Assembly: GCA_030063045.1 (NCBI GenBank) | Contig: JAQSEB010000072.1 | Span: forward strand, 310,001 to 374,000 | From: Pratylenchus scribneri | Taxonomy: Eukaryota; Nematoda; Chromadorea; Rhabditida; Pratylenchidae | Direction: 5' to 3' | DNA length: 64,000 bases | In this document: positions 11,872 through 24,505 of the stretch, one piece after another | Layout: the number at the start of each line of letters is the position of its first letter | Position numbering within the stretch: the first letter of the stretch is position 1 | Translations under genes and position numbers: made by a program | The notes under the pieces: generated by a model | The model's input: the letters and a program-made list of their open reading frames with translations, nothing else | Database searches by the model: none | What the model was told of the DNA's origin: nothing

Positions 11872-13581
11872 TTAATAAAAAATCTTTATTTTTGTGAATA
11901 AAAACCTTGAAATAGCATAAAGAATTGCATTTGAAGCATAATTGGCAATGAAAATTAAATTTCCAATATATGTCAATATTTCTGGTAGGCTGAATTGAAT
12001 TCCCTCAAATTTATCGGGCATGGATTTCAATGAAACGAATTACGTAGAATGGAGAATTCAAAAGAATATAAATGCAGGGAATGATGAAAAGAACGCCAGG
12101 GACGGAAGGCGAAATCGATTGTTGAACCGTCGATTGAAATTTCGGCGTATTTGCGCAAGTTTCACTTTTCGGTTCCTCTTCAATATTAATTCTCGTACCA
12201 TTTCCATTATTTGGCTGATTTGATTCAATTGAAGTATTTTTATTGGATGCTTTCATTTCAATTGTATTCGATTTTGGTCTGGCAATTGAACCTATTTTGG
12301 ATTTAAATTTTCACTTCATTAAATTAATATTTTGGGTTCCTTACCAGTCAAAAAAGTTGAATCCGTTGAATTGCGAATTTTAAATGCAATCACAATGTTG
12401 AGAAAAGTGACAGAAATAAGTGGGAAAATAAATTGGACGACATTGTCCACCAAAAAATCCACACCCTAATATGTGAATATTCCCTGAAGATTATTTAATT
12501 TTAATACTTTTAATGGGCCGGACATTTCAAATTTGCATTTGAACGCATAGCCAATATGTAATTCTTGGGAAATATCCACCAGAATGAGGAAGAAAATGAC
12601 GGTTTGACAAATTAGAAATGGGAATATGGCGAATGAAATCAGAAACCAACGATTGGAATCGGCGATCTAAAATTTATTATTTTTAAATTTATATTGATTA
12701 AATATGAAATGTTTATTTCAATAATACAGGTTAATCTAAATACAGAACTAAAAATGGAATTTTTTAAATTAATTCGGAAGAAATTGGTTACATTTTTCAT
12801 CTTTTATATTTCGACTATAAGTTAACCATCAAATTTACATTATTTCTACTTAAAAATGCTTATTTATACCTGCATATGTTCCATTGGACACACAATGGCC
12901 AAGAATCGTTCCACAGTGAGTAAAACAATGCAAATACTACTCACATAGACCGAACAATGATTGAACAATTCTTCCAATGCACAAAGATGGAAATTAACTG
13001 TTCTAATATGGAAAACCAAATCACCAAATATGCAAAGTAAATAAATAGTGTCGGCAATCAAAATAATGCAAATGTATTTATTCGCATTTGTCTAAATTAT
13101 TTGAATGAAATTTTATACCAATTTAAAAAAAAATAAATAATTAAATTTATTTTCATTTTATATTCTTTAAGCCAACATAGGCGCACTATTTTCGATTTTT
13201 GTCCGTAAATTTACGATCATATTTTATTATTCAATCATTTACATATTAAAATGTTAAAGATCTAAATTCAAATAACCATTTTTTATTCCATTAATTTACC
13301 CTAATTAATCGTGTGCACATGATAATTAAGGCCGTTGCCGAATTGCATAAAATTCCGAAAAGAATGAGAAAAAATTCGACAAAAAATGCTGGATGCCCTG
13401 ACTCGAAAATATAACTTGGCTTTTTGACCTCATTTTCAATTCCCAACAAATTGGTCATTTCAATGAGAATGTAATAATGTTCGAAACCGTTGCCATCGGT
13501 TGAACTCAACAAAGGGACAGAATATTGGATTCCATTTGCGAGAATAATTTGTGTGGAATAATTGGTCGGAAATAGACTCAT
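11872..13581 (-). CDS. rhodopsin-class 7TM receptor, neuropeptide-receptor-like
   Basis: Six exons: 13300-13581, 12870-13091, 12508-12666, 12345-12465, 12044-12291 and 11872-12003 (1164 nt, 387 aa). After an N-glycosylatable extracellular tail come TM1 (FFVEFFLILFGILCNSATAL), TM2, TM3 ending in the DRY-equivalent VERFLAIV, TM4, TM5, a polar third loop of about 70 residues, TM6 (..VPGVLFIIPCIYILL) and TM7 with NAILYAIS as the NPxxY equivalent. The arrangement fits FMRFamide/peptide-receptor-like class A GPCRs; the ligand is unknown. The fifth intron is only 40 nt with a TTTGAG acceptor; without it the frame would appear broken between TM6 and TM7. Confidence 0.8.
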
Positions 13582-14315
13582 TTTTTTAAAATTTGTTTTG
13601 ATCTAGAAAAATAAGGAGAATATTTTTAAGTAAAATTATTTTTGGGACTAAAAATTATTTTTTTGACAATAAAAAAATTTTGACACATTATATAATATAT
13701 ATTACGACTATTATATAGATGAGATTGGGTTTAAGATAGTTTTTAATTTGACCATTTTTAAGATTGCATTAAAAAACAAATTCTGATTTTTTCGACATTA
13801 AAAGTTAGTGCTAAAAAATAAGAACTTCCTAAAAATAATTAAAATTATAAATTAAAAAAATAAATTTCGGGTAGTAAAATTAATAGAATTGTTTACAAAA
13901 TTATGGTCATCATCTTCTCTAATTTTCAGTGTGGCAACTGGCGAGAAAATTCATTTTTGTGTAATAAATTGAAAGTGAATGAATTTATTCGCTGAAAACA
14001 AAATGAATTAGAAATTTATCGAAGAATGAATTATTTCCTTCAAATTATTTATAAATTATTTAAGAATTTTTATATCGAATCAATTTACTTGTTAGAGCAA
14101 AAATAAATTTTTATTATGGAATTAACATTCGAAAAATGAACCAATATCCTTAATTTGGCATAAAAATTATTAAACAAAAAAGTAAAAATTGTAAAAACAT
14201 TAATAATAAAAAATAAATATGTAAAAATAAAATTTTTATCGAAATAAAAACGGAATGAATTTGCACAAAATGATAATAAAATGATAATAATGAGGCATAT
14301 ATTTTTCGGAATTGT
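13582..14315. other. intergenic AT-rich spacer
   Basis: 5' flank of the 7TM receptor gene and 3' flank of the lipocalin-like gene, both transcribed leftward. I see no coding sequence or structured repeat here. Confidence 0.5.
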
Positions 14316-17300
14316 TCATTTTTTCTTTCGACCAAACAATTCGAAAGTATTGTCCGCATATTGGCAACTTCCATAGCTGAAAAATGGGGCAAATTTAGGA
14401 TCAATATTTTTATAATAATTTGAAAACCTGGCCGGTTGGAGCATATTGAATGCCCGGATGAATCCATTGATGAATCCTTGGTCCTCCAACCAACGAAGTA
14501 CATCGACCTCATATTTGGCCTTGAATGTGTCCGGATCACGGACCAACACAGTCACTGGGTATTTCACCCAATTGCTATACAATTTAATTGAAATTTATTT
14601 ATTAAAATTTATTTTTACACTCACATGACAATAGCATATTCATATTGTTTATTGCCGAATGGATCGGTACCTTCTGGCCCAAGTTTGTAGACCCAAACTG
14701 AAAATTAAATTGAGCCTAATAATATAGTAATCTAAATTTTCTAAATATTTTTCAAAATAATTTTGAATGTTTTATTAAGAATATAGCCTCATTTTAGGGT
14801 ATATTTAACCATCTTGCCAATAAGAATGACATTTATAATGACTTATTTCTTGGTAAATATTGGCATTACACTTTCCAAAATTTGCATAATTTGACAAAAT
14901 TTAGCCAAATTAATACTTATACAATTCTTAATTATCCTAAAATTCCAATGCTGAATTAAAAATGAAAATCTTTGAAAGTTTACAAAATTTTAAATAAATT
15001 ACATGGTTGTGCATCGGAATTCTCGGAACTATGCAACTGTAACATTGCATCTTTGTTGCCCGCCCGAAATGCATATCCAATTGAATATTTCACTGGGCCA
15101 AATTCACTTCCTTCCCTATAGATTTTTAATGCAGTGAATGTGGCCGTTCGCTCATTCCTTGTCAAGCCACCATCTAAATATTTTTATTTTATAATTTATT
15201 TATTTTTCCCTACAATGATGGACGACACAACGCTGTTCGGTGGCCCTTGGACTGTTGATTCCTTAAAAAATTTAAAATAAATTAATAATTGATTCGATTG
15301 ATTTTTACCTTCGAACCATCGGCCCATAAATTTGTTCAAATCAAAATCTTCCGGTGTGGATGGCAAAAGTGCATCTGTGACATTGTCGGCCAATGTTTGA
15401 AGTTGATCCGGTGGAATGACATCAGCCAAAGTTGTTCCATTGGAAATGCGGCGAGTGATTGAACCTTTTTGATGGGATATAATTATTAAAATTAATTTTT
15501 GAATATTTTACCAATCAATTGGACAACATCAATTTGGCCTTGCGAATTTCGGGGAATTCCACCAGGCAAAATTGGAATTCCTGTGAATTTATTAAAATTA
15601 AAGTATATTTTATTTTACCTGGAATTCTTGGCAATCCGGCATGTGCTGGTCCATTCGAACTTCCACCGCCCAAAGCCGATGCAAATCCGGCCAATGCCCT
15701 TTCGGCTGGGGATTGTTGCCGTCGAATGCCTAAAATTAATATAAAAATAATAAAAAATAAATAAATTTTTGAGCAAACCACTCCCACCGCTGGCACTTTG
15801 CACAATTGGGGATGCGGCATCGGCCGATGATGAGGAAACGGCCGAAGTTGGTTTATTCGCTGAAGCAAGTGCCGCAGCCAATGATGATGCCGCATCTTTG
15901 TTTGCACCGCCCACCGAGGAAGCACCTTGTTGGCTTGTGCCCAAAACATTTGGCAGAGAATTGGAAAGGGCATCGGCAACACCAGCTAGAAAATAATATT
16001 TAAGATTAATTAATTAATTTATTTTATTAATAAAAGTCATTGAATTTTTTCGAAGTTTACATCCAAAAAATTAATATATTTTGAAGCTATTTAATTACAA
16101 ATTTGGGTTTTATTTTAAATAATATCAAGCCCAAGCCTAAACTTAGCTTAAAACTATTCTTTAATTTATGTCATTATGGCCAAATAATATGGCTTTAAAA
16201 AGTTTTTTTTTGTAAATTCACTAATTTTATTTGTTTTTTTTACTTAATATATTCACTTTAATATAAATAATAATAATATTTATTAAATTTTAATTAATTA
16301 TGAAAACTCACAATCCTTGACCAATTTTCGGATTGATGTGCTCAACAAGCCGATGAGGCCATTCTCGCCTGGTTTTGCATCTGGCAATCTTAAGAGAATT
16401 TTTTAAATAAATGTTTTCAGTAGAATATTACGGTGCACTGCCTGAAGCAGGATTGAATGGGGCCCGGGCACTTTCGAAGAATGTGTTCAAATCATTGCTA
16501 AACTTTGGATTTGCTTGAACCAATGCTTCATTCTGAAATGTTGAATTTAAAATGGATTAAATTATTTAAAATAAAACAAGTGAGTTGTTCTTTTTTGAAT
16601 TTACTTGGCCATTTTTATAAGTGATATAGATTAGCTATAATCCATGTTGGACAGATTATGAATCAATAAAAATCAAAAATTGCTATTAAATAATTTGAAA
16701 AAGATTTTATTTGAATTTTGACCTACAGATTTTAATAGTTTTGGCTAAAAAATTCAGTAGACCTCTGAAAAGCCAACAATTGAGACAATTAAATGTGATT
16801 TTTTTGACTTTATTAGTAATTGCTGTTTGTTTGTGGCTATGAAAATTCCTGAAAAAGTCCAAAATATTTCATTATACGAAATTTAATTAATGAATTTTTT
16901 TTGTCTTTTTTATTGCCAAATCCCTCTATTTTATAAATTCAATATTTGCCTCTGGAGCATGAAGTGGTTGTCCGCCAGCGTGTTCCACTGGAAGTCCTTG
17001 GACTGGGATTCCCTGGGAACGCATTTCCTAAAAATAAATAAATTTTAAAAAATATTTTCAACATTTTTCACCTCAACGGCCCCAGCAAATCCTTTAGGAT
17101 GATTTCCAGTGAGACCGGGAATTCCTTTAAAAAATTTATAAAATTGAATTAATAAAAAATAAATTACCGAAAGAGTCAAGACCAAGGAATTTGATTAGTT
17201 GATTTTGTACATCCGTTGGAATATTCACTGAAAATTCAGTAAAAATTAATTATTTAATTATATAAATATTTATGCCTGGAGGTGCTGGTGGCGGTGTGAC

Positions 17301-18134
17301 CTCATCCCTTGGATTGAATTGTTGTTGGCCGGCGATGGCACTGGCCGGCTGAATGACTGGCAATTGGGCGGAAACAGCTGGGGCCGGGGGTAAAAATGGT
17401 GAGGGAGCAGCCTAGAACAAGATTAAAAATAAAAATCACTGCTTACTTAACCGTATATTTTGACTTTTTTTACAATGAATGAATCCCACCTTACAATTAG
17501 AAAGATTTATTAATAACATTAAATGATACCAGATTTTACACCATTAAATTTTTTTGATAATTCAGAATTCAAATTTATATTAGATATTAGTAAATTTAAG
17601 ATAATTTTTTATAATTTTGATTTTGAAATGTTTCTCAATAAAAATGCCACTTATTTTATATTAACTTTAAATAAATAGAACATTTTAAATAATTTTTCTA
17701 GTACTTATTTTAAATTATGATAAGCCAAATTTCACCTTTTGTTGGGCAGCAGCAAATTGTTGAAGGAATTGCTGTTGAGCATCTTGTGGTTGTTGTTGTT
17801 GTTCAACTTGCTGTGATGGTTGCTTTTTCCCGGGTGTTGGAACATGTCGACCACTAGCGGTAGAAATACCTCCTTGTTTTGGAACGGCCCGAGGCGGTTC
17901 CGCCTGATTCATGAATGGAGGCTTATTTGGCAACTAAAAATGATAATTTTATGACTCTTTTAGTACATTCCCCATTTTATTGCTAACCGGCTCCAGCCGC
18001 ATAATAACTGTCCTTTGGGCCGGATCCATTTGTTGTGATGAATATTGGAAGGAAGAATCAGGTTGGCCATTGATAATATTTGTAGCCCAAATTATAACGA
18101 AATTCAAGATAAATATTCTCCAATGTGATGACAT
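14316..18134 (-). CDS. secreted 647-aa protein, low-complexity N-terminus and lipocalin-like C-terminal domain
   Basis: Sixteen exons are all in phase: 17988-18134, 17736-17933, 17276-17411, 17168-17227, 17072-17124, 16950-17027, 16432-16532, 16312-16388, 15779-15985, 15619-15729, 15512-15580, 15309-15464, 15214-15261, 15003-15173, 14625-14697 and 14316-14574 (1944 nt). Residues 1-23 form a signal peptide. A region rich in Gln, Pro, Ala, Ser and Gly runs to about residue 440. The C-terminal 200 residues contain the lipocalin GxW-type motif (FMGRWFE), then VKYSIGYAFRAG, YEYAIV, VTVLVRDPDTF and a final helix (VLRWLEDQGF), the order of a lipocalin barrel plus alpha-helix. A role in binding lipid in extracellular matrix is inference. 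Two introns have GC donors (at 17275 and 16949). Confidence 0.75.
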
Positions 18135-19613
18135 TTTAAAAATGCTTAAAAATTTGATTAATTTTTTTTTAATTTGAGAAAATATTGTTTCACCGACAAA
18201 AAACTTTTTAATTATTATATTTTGGTAGAAAAATATTTTGATAATGGAAAAAAATGGCCAGTTATTTTGTGCTATTTTTGGTTTTTTAAAATTTAAGTTT
18301 AAAATTTTTGTCTAATTCGCCCTTTAATATTTTTCATTTTTTTTAAATTTAAAAATTTCGAATAAATCACTGGAGAAATAATTCAACAAAATAAATAAAG
18401 AATTAAAAAAATGTGCGAATTTGTGGAGAAGAAAATCGTGACCATCTTCATCCATTTCTTCCAAATGTTGACCGAATTTTTCGGCATTTTTGGAAGGAAA
18501 TTGAGAAAAATGGAAGCTTCTTCATCCAGAGGATTTCAAATAACTGAATGAATGTGGAATTTTGGAAAATGGAAAAGAAAGGAGAAGAATGGGGGCTGAA
18601 GGAACAACGGAATAGTTTTGAGCATGGAAGATGACCCAGAATGATCCCGACGGAATGATGGCAACCTCCTTTCGTGCACCATCACCGCCGGTGAGTTGTG
18701 ATGAATTCATCCATTCCATCCATTCAGTAGTAGCATTTCACCTGTGCACAAATGCCACCGATGTCCGATGCCCATCCATTCCATTCCCAATTTTCCTCCA
18801 CATTCATCCCGGGGCTAACAATCATCGGTCGCGCACAATTCCCATCCCTTCCTCCTATTCCCTCTTTCCGACTATTCCACAATACACAATTCCCCTCGAG
18901 AGAATTGGTCGTCGCAGGACAAATAAAATTCGGCGGACTGCGGACATCGTGGTTGCGCGGTGTTGGCTATCCTAAAATGGAATCCATCGCCGGAGGGGAT
19001 ATGGATAGATTGGTGGATTTTGATTTTATAGTGGAAAATGTGGTGAATTGAATGGAAAGAAATTTGTTCATTCAAAATTTTATTATTATTTCTATTTAAA
19101 TTAAAAAAAAAAAAGTTAATTTTGGCTCATTTAAACTTAATTGTTTTGAATTTTGAAAGCACCCGGATTGATGTTTGGGAAAGGAATAGCGTTTTGGTTG
19201 ATCAATAAAAACCATTATTTAAATGTATGGTTCTCTTATAATGATTAACCGTGCCTTTGAAAAGCCGAGAAAAATGTGAACAGAAACGGATCAATAACAT
19301 CAAGCGAAAAAAATATACTTTTTAATCGATTATACAAATTTAATTCTCAATTTCAGCCAACTTTCTTGATTCGAAAACCATTCTATTCAAAAGATATGTC
19401 AAATGTATCGACAAAATCTTTGGAATATATCTTCCTCCATATCGGCCTATTCATTATCAAATTAATACATAATATAAGTAAAAATATTTGCAACAATATT
19501 TATTAACTAACAGCATGCCCAATGATCCAATCTATGGTCAAAACAAATTAATATCATATTTAAATTATATCATCTTTCCTTCTAATTTGGGCTTCTTTTC
19601 ATCTTTGAATAAT
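18135..19613. other. upstream region of the lipocalin-like gene
   Basis: Positions 18440-19060 are markedly less AT-rich, with many CCATTCC/CATCC words, and probably hold promoter elements. Several overlapping open frames on both strands here lack splice logic and known motifs, so I treat them as noncoding. The remainder to 19613 is AT-rich 3' flank of the amidase gene. Confidence 0.45.
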
Positions 19614-22392
19614 TCACTGCAGCAGTTTATTGACTGGTGGTTTTCCTGGCTTAACCCATCCGCCGAATGCTTTTTCCATTTCGCGTGCCATCGAAATCAG
19701 CAAAGCCTCATTGAAATTGGTGGCCACAAATTGCACACCGACTGGCATATTTGTGATGGGACTTTTGCCAGTTGGGGCGGCCAATGCCGGATTGCCCAAC
19801 AAATTCCAAGTCTGAAAAAGAGTAATTGGATTAATTTTGAAAATGTTTTATTCAACCATTGCATATGGCAAATTGAATGATTCAAATGGTTCCATATGAT
19901 GGAATGGCACCGGAGTTTGCAGCATTGGAAGAAGCAAAAGTCCATTTTGGCCCAGCAATTCGTTCACTTCTCGACGGAATTTCTCCAATTTTTTTTCCAA
20001 GAATGCTCGTTCAATTGCATCTTTTGGTGCAACGAAATTTTTCATAATTTGGAATTCCCAGCCGAGGAATGTCTGATTGGAATCGCCTTTGTAGATTTCC
20101 CAAAATTGTGGTATAATCTCATTTGGTTGAATAAAAGGTTCACTCCAGCCATTCAGGCCAAATAATTCAAAAAGACGATTCATCAAAGGGAATTCCACTT
20201 TTTGCACTGTCAAATTGTATTGTTGTTCAAAATAATTTTTCACCTTAAAAATGGCAATAAAATTAAATTATATGAATTTTTGCATACTTTTCGGACTTGA
20301 TCTCTTTGCTCATCATGAAGTTGTTCACACAATAAAATCTCCAAATCCTCCAAATAATACAATTTCACATCCTTGGAGAAGTCAACTTCTTGGTAGTAAT
20401 AATCCACCGGTTTATTGGCCATCACCGAAAGAACCAAATGCAAATCAGTGGCATAACGGACCAACGGGCCATTGGTGAGCATATCCTTTGCCGGTTGATA
20501 GGCAATAAAATTGGGCACAATTCCCTCCACTGGGACAGTATGACTTGGGTAATTTGTTGGTTTAAGGCCAAAAATGCCAGTCATGCTGGATGGCACCCGG
20601 ACCGATCCACCAATGTCATTTCCAATGCCCATAAGTGAGCCAGCCGATGAGATAATTGCCCCCTCTCCGCTGCTACTTCCGCCTGGAATTCGTCGAGAAT
20701 CATGTGGATTATTCACAGTTCCCCCATTTGGGACGCAGTGTGTATCATCGCCAGCCCAACTCAATCCAAGATTTGGCATTGTGGTTATTCCAAGGAGAAT
20801 GGCCCCAGCATCTTTCATTCTGTTTAAAATATTTATTTTTGAATTAATAAATTTCGTATGGGATGATTTCTAAATAAACAAAAGATGATTCAATTCAAAT
20901 GTGGGAATAATGCAAATGCTAATTTAGGACTTTTCATTTATAAATTTGAAATTGCTAAAAATTGATATAAACATTTTAATTGAACTAAAAATGAAAAATT
21001 TTGTTTTAGAAAACAAATGTGTTTTTTCCTCCTTCCCCAAACATTTTTGTAATGTTTTTATTTTCTCCAAACATTTTAATGTTTTTGTTTTCTCCAAACA
21101 TTTTAATGTTTTTGTTTTCTCCAAACATTTTAATGTTTTTTTTTTCTCCAAACTTTTTAAAATGTTTTTGTTTCTCCAAACATTTTAATGTTTTTGTTTT
21201 CTCCAAACATTTTAATGTTTTTGTTTTCTCCAAACATTTTAAAATGTTTTTGTTTCTCCAAACATTTTAATGTTTTTGTTTTCTCCAAACATTTTAAAAT
21301 GTTTTTGTTTCTCCAAACATTTTAATGTTTTTGTTTTCTTCAAACATTTTAATGTTTTTGTTTTCTCCAAACATTTTAAAATGTTTTTGTTTCTCCAAAC
21401 ATTTTAAAATGTTTTTGTTTCTCCAAACATTTTAATGTTTTTGTTTTCTCCAAACATTTTAATGTTTTTGTTTTCTCCAAACATTTTAATGTTTTTGTTT
21501 TCTTCAAACATTTTAATGTTTTTGTTTTCTCCAAAAATTTTGATGTTTTTACTTTTTTTTTCCAAATATTTAAAAAAATTATCATTTCATTGTTTAGTAA
21601 GTAATCTTCCATATTTTGTATCATTTAAGAATTATCCTAGCACCAATAAATTCAAATAAATAAAATGACCCACCGTTGTACAATTGGAGCATTGACGGTG
21701 GATGGTGGTTCATTCATCAAATATTTGTTGCATGCGGAGGTGGTGAAGCCTTCAGTCATCAAATTGTCCTTGCTGGTGAATGGCACACAAAAGAATGGCT
21801 TGGTGGCATTCAACTAGAATTCAATAATTTATTTTTTGTTATTAATTTTATTATTCGATTACTTCATTTCGTTGACTTTGGCTCATTGCGGCCAATTGGC
21901 TATCATAGGATTGGGCCAATTGGCGGGCATTTTCGAAATTGTCGTGATGGATGGCATTCAACAATGGGTTCACTTCTTCAATTCGGGCAATGTAGGCATT
22001 GACAAGATCAATGCATGAAAACTTAATTATTTTTTAAAATTAATAATTAATTTATAGTAATTTACTTCCAAATTGTGAATCTTTTTTGCGGCTTTTCGTG
22101 CAGGATAGAGCAAAAGTTGGCTCATATTTTGGGTTTGCACTGTTTTAATTGGTTGGAATGCATTGTACAGGCCAAAGGCAGCATTGACCAAGTTGAAATA
22201 GCAATTTCGAATGAAGCCGAGCACCGGGTAGTAATAGCGCATGAATTGGTAACGGCCTTGATTCACCGATGGATACGCATTCGGATCTTTTTTATAGGCC
22301 GGCTTTTCGGGACAAGTGTCATTTTGGCCAGAAGCAAGATGGGCCATCAAGATTGTGCCCAGCAAAAGGGCAAAGAATAGTGAATTATTCAT
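19614..22392 (-). CDS. faah: fatty-acid amide hydrolase-type amidase
   Basis: Six exons (22066-22392, 21863-22021, 21674-21813, 20288-20819, 19857-20243, 19614-19811) give 1743 nt and 580 aa, about the size of mammalian FAAH. The N-terminus is hydrophobic (MNNSLFFALLLGTILMAHLASG), a signal peptide or membrane anchor. The amidase-signature Ser-Ser-Lys triad is complete: Lys in PFTSKDN (about residue 177), the cis-Ser in GGSSSGEGA (about 257) and the nucleophile in GNDIGGSVRVP (about 281). Further family blocks are LVNAYIARIEEVNPLLNA, GFTTSACNKYLM, ..IVQRMKDAGAILLGITT and a C-terminal MPVGVQFVA. It should hydrolyse fatty-acid amides such as N-acylethanolamines; the substrate is inferred. Intron 3 (854 bp) contains a minisatellite. 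Confidence 0.92.
21029..21560. repeat. 27/28-bp minisatellite, about 18-19 units, in amidase intron 3
   Basis: The unit is CTCCAAACATTTTAATGTTT followed by TTGTTTT (27 bp). A 28-bp variant has AAAATG in the centre and GTTT at the end; a few units begin CTTC. Units at both edges are degenerate. Every unit carries the perfect 7-bp inverted repeat AAACATT..AATGTTT, so each can form a small hairpin. Because the period is mostly 27, several frames stay open on both strands, but these are not genes. Confidence 0.95.
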
Positions 22393-23100
22393 TTTTTTAA
22401 ATTTTTATTTTGTTTGACCGTAGAATTTAGAGGACCCTAAAAATTATTTTTTATTTAATTTTAAATTTTTATTTAAATATTTAAGGTTTATAAATGATTT
22501 ATGTTTGATGCTATCCATGGTCTTTATTGCCGCTTTTATAGGGTCCATTTGGGGTGGTAAATAAAAATTTGATTAATTTATAAAATTTAAATTCCATTTT
22601 TTAACTTCCTCAAAAAATATTCAAATTTTTTAGAATAGAGGCAGACGGATTATTATTCCCAAATTTACATCAAAATTAAACCACCACTCACTCAACCATT
22701 CTCCAGTCTCCACTAATTTTTTATCCCCGTTTTATTCAAATATCCCAATTTTCAGCCAATTTTGATGCACTTTTTGTTGTAATCACCAAAAAATGGGTGG
22801 CCCTATAGAAGTGAATGGCGATAATATTTTTAGAAAAATTCATGAGAGTAATAAAAATATTCATTTCATGCCACCCACATTCAAATTCAAGTAAAGAATT
22901 TGCTCGCTGCTGATTCATAGAGGAAAAGAAGAAGGCAGTAAAAATTATAGAAGACATTCTTGTTAGGATTTTTTCTTTTGAATTGGAATTAATTTAAATT
23001 TATTCCAAATTGAGCCAATTTAAATAAAAATTCGAAATAAAAAATTGTTATTTAACAATCATCAATTCTGATAATCCATTATATTATTTTTTTATTGTTA
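22393..23100. other. intergenic, amidase upstream region
   Basis: Mostly AT-rich. At 22736-22957 (-) a 73-codon frame starts with a signal-like segment (MSSIIFTAFFFSS) but shows no domain and lies where the amidase promoter is expected. I regard it as unsupported. Confidence 0.4.
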
Positions 23101-23804
23101 TTATTGCTTTATTTGAATTGCGCCACCAATTAATTCTTTTTTGCTCAATTTCCCGTCTCCATTTTTGTCAACTTTTCGAATTTCATTTGCCGCTTTTATA
23201 GCATAAACGGCCCTTGTCCTCTCCAAATCCAAATCATCTCCAACAGTTATGACGAATAAAGATGGCAAATAATAAATAATTTTTGGGTTGTTCAACATTT
23301 TTTCGAAAAAATATGGCACAAAATAATGAAGTTCAAATTGGGAAAGTTCATCGGCAGTTAAATAGCCATCCTATAAGGAATATTTTTAAAAATGTTGAAA
23401 TGAAAATATAATATGTCCAAATAAGTAAGTCTCACCTTATTCATATCCTGCATATCAAATAATTCATTCATGAATTCCTTTTGCTGAGCATCAGCAGCTG
23501 CTGCTAAAGTCTTTTTAAAAGCAGTTGGTTCATTAAATTTTTCTGTTCTATCGAAAACGGCACGAATTTGTTTATCAAGTCGTGAAAAGTTGTTGATTTT
23601 TGCCAGCATACATTCCTTGAATTCTTTTTCATTTATGGGTGGCAGCTCATTGGCATTGGGATTAATTGGAGGAAAACATGGAAATGGGGCCAATGTTGAA
23701 TTTGATGAAGTTTTGAAGGAATTATCAATTGGTTTGCCATTACTCATTGATGGCATTTGGGCAATAATAATAATGCAGAGATAAATGAAGAAAATGGAAA
23801 ACAT
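23101..23804 (-). CDS. secreted EF-hand protein, tandem copy 1 (212 aa)
   Basis: Exons 23436-23804 and 23101-23370 (639 nt). A signal peptide (MFSIFFIYLCIIIIAQMPSM) is followed by a Pro/Asn-rich spacer and a conserved helical block with EFKECMLAKINNFSRLDKQ. The first EF-hand loop is split by the intron: DMNK|DGYLTADE. The second loop DKNGDGKLSKKE near the C-terminus has all Ca-coordinating positions (1,3,5,12) and Gly6. It is the first of four leftward-transcribed paralogs with the same intron position. Extracellular calcium binding is the expected activity; the biological role is unknown. Confidence 0.8.
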
Positions 23805-24505
23805 TGTTCAATCAAATTTATTATATTTTGCTAAAAAATTGGAAATAAAATGATAATGGAATTCTAAAAAATAGGAAAATAAACTGATGAATGGAACTAA
23901 TTTAATGAAATCGTAAAATGTCATTCACGGAAGAAGAATGGCCAAACAGGTTTGTAATTTCAATTCCTATCAGAGAAAAGAACCGATTTAACAATTTTAT
24001 TATTTTAAAATGCAATCAAGGAAGTAAAAAAGAATTTGATGCAATGCTGATTCATTCATAGTAATTAATAATAGAAATAAATATAAAACAATTCGCAAAA
24101 AAAACAATTATAAATCATGCGAAAAAGAATAAAATACTCGTGGATAACGCAAAAAATATTCCCATTGCAAAAATTTAAGTTGCTAATTAATTATTTTTTC
24201 GGTCCAATTGAAAGTAATTTATTTTATTTATCAATTATTAATATTCAATCATTTCAATTTCCAAAAATTATAACTACTCTTTTCATCTTTAATCAATTCC
24301 ATTCCAAAATCCAGCTTCTCTTTGAATTATTGCCCTTTAGCTTTGTTGCCAAATTATTTTCGACCAAATCTTCCCATTTCCTTTCCACTCAATTTATCGT
24401 CCCCATATTTTTCAAATGTTCGTACAATATTTATTCGCAGAAAATGAATGGCCAAAGATATTTATATAATTTCAGCTGTTAGAAAAACAAAACAATTCAT
24501 CAATT

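Noticed and set aside
11995..12045. Apparent frameshift between TM6 and TM7 of the 7TM receptor at 11872-13581
   Set aside because: A 40-nt intron (12004-12043, GTAATT..TTTGAG) restores phase exactly. A 40-nt intron with a similar acceptor (TTTGAAAG) is also needed in the collagen gene, so this is normal splicing.
18631..19051. Overlapping 100-114 codon frames upstream of the lipocalin-like gene
   Set aside because: Located in a GC-richer promoter-like block, open on both strands, with no motifs or conserved splicing.
21029..21560. CRISPR-like regular repeats
   Set aside because: Units are contiguous with no unique spacers; the window is eukaryotic. It is a minisatellite.
20924..21659. Several overlapping open frames on both strands with FSPNILMFL / KTLKCLEK repeats
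   Set aside because: They arise from the 27-bp minisatellite period (a multiple of 3) in the amidase intron and are not genes.
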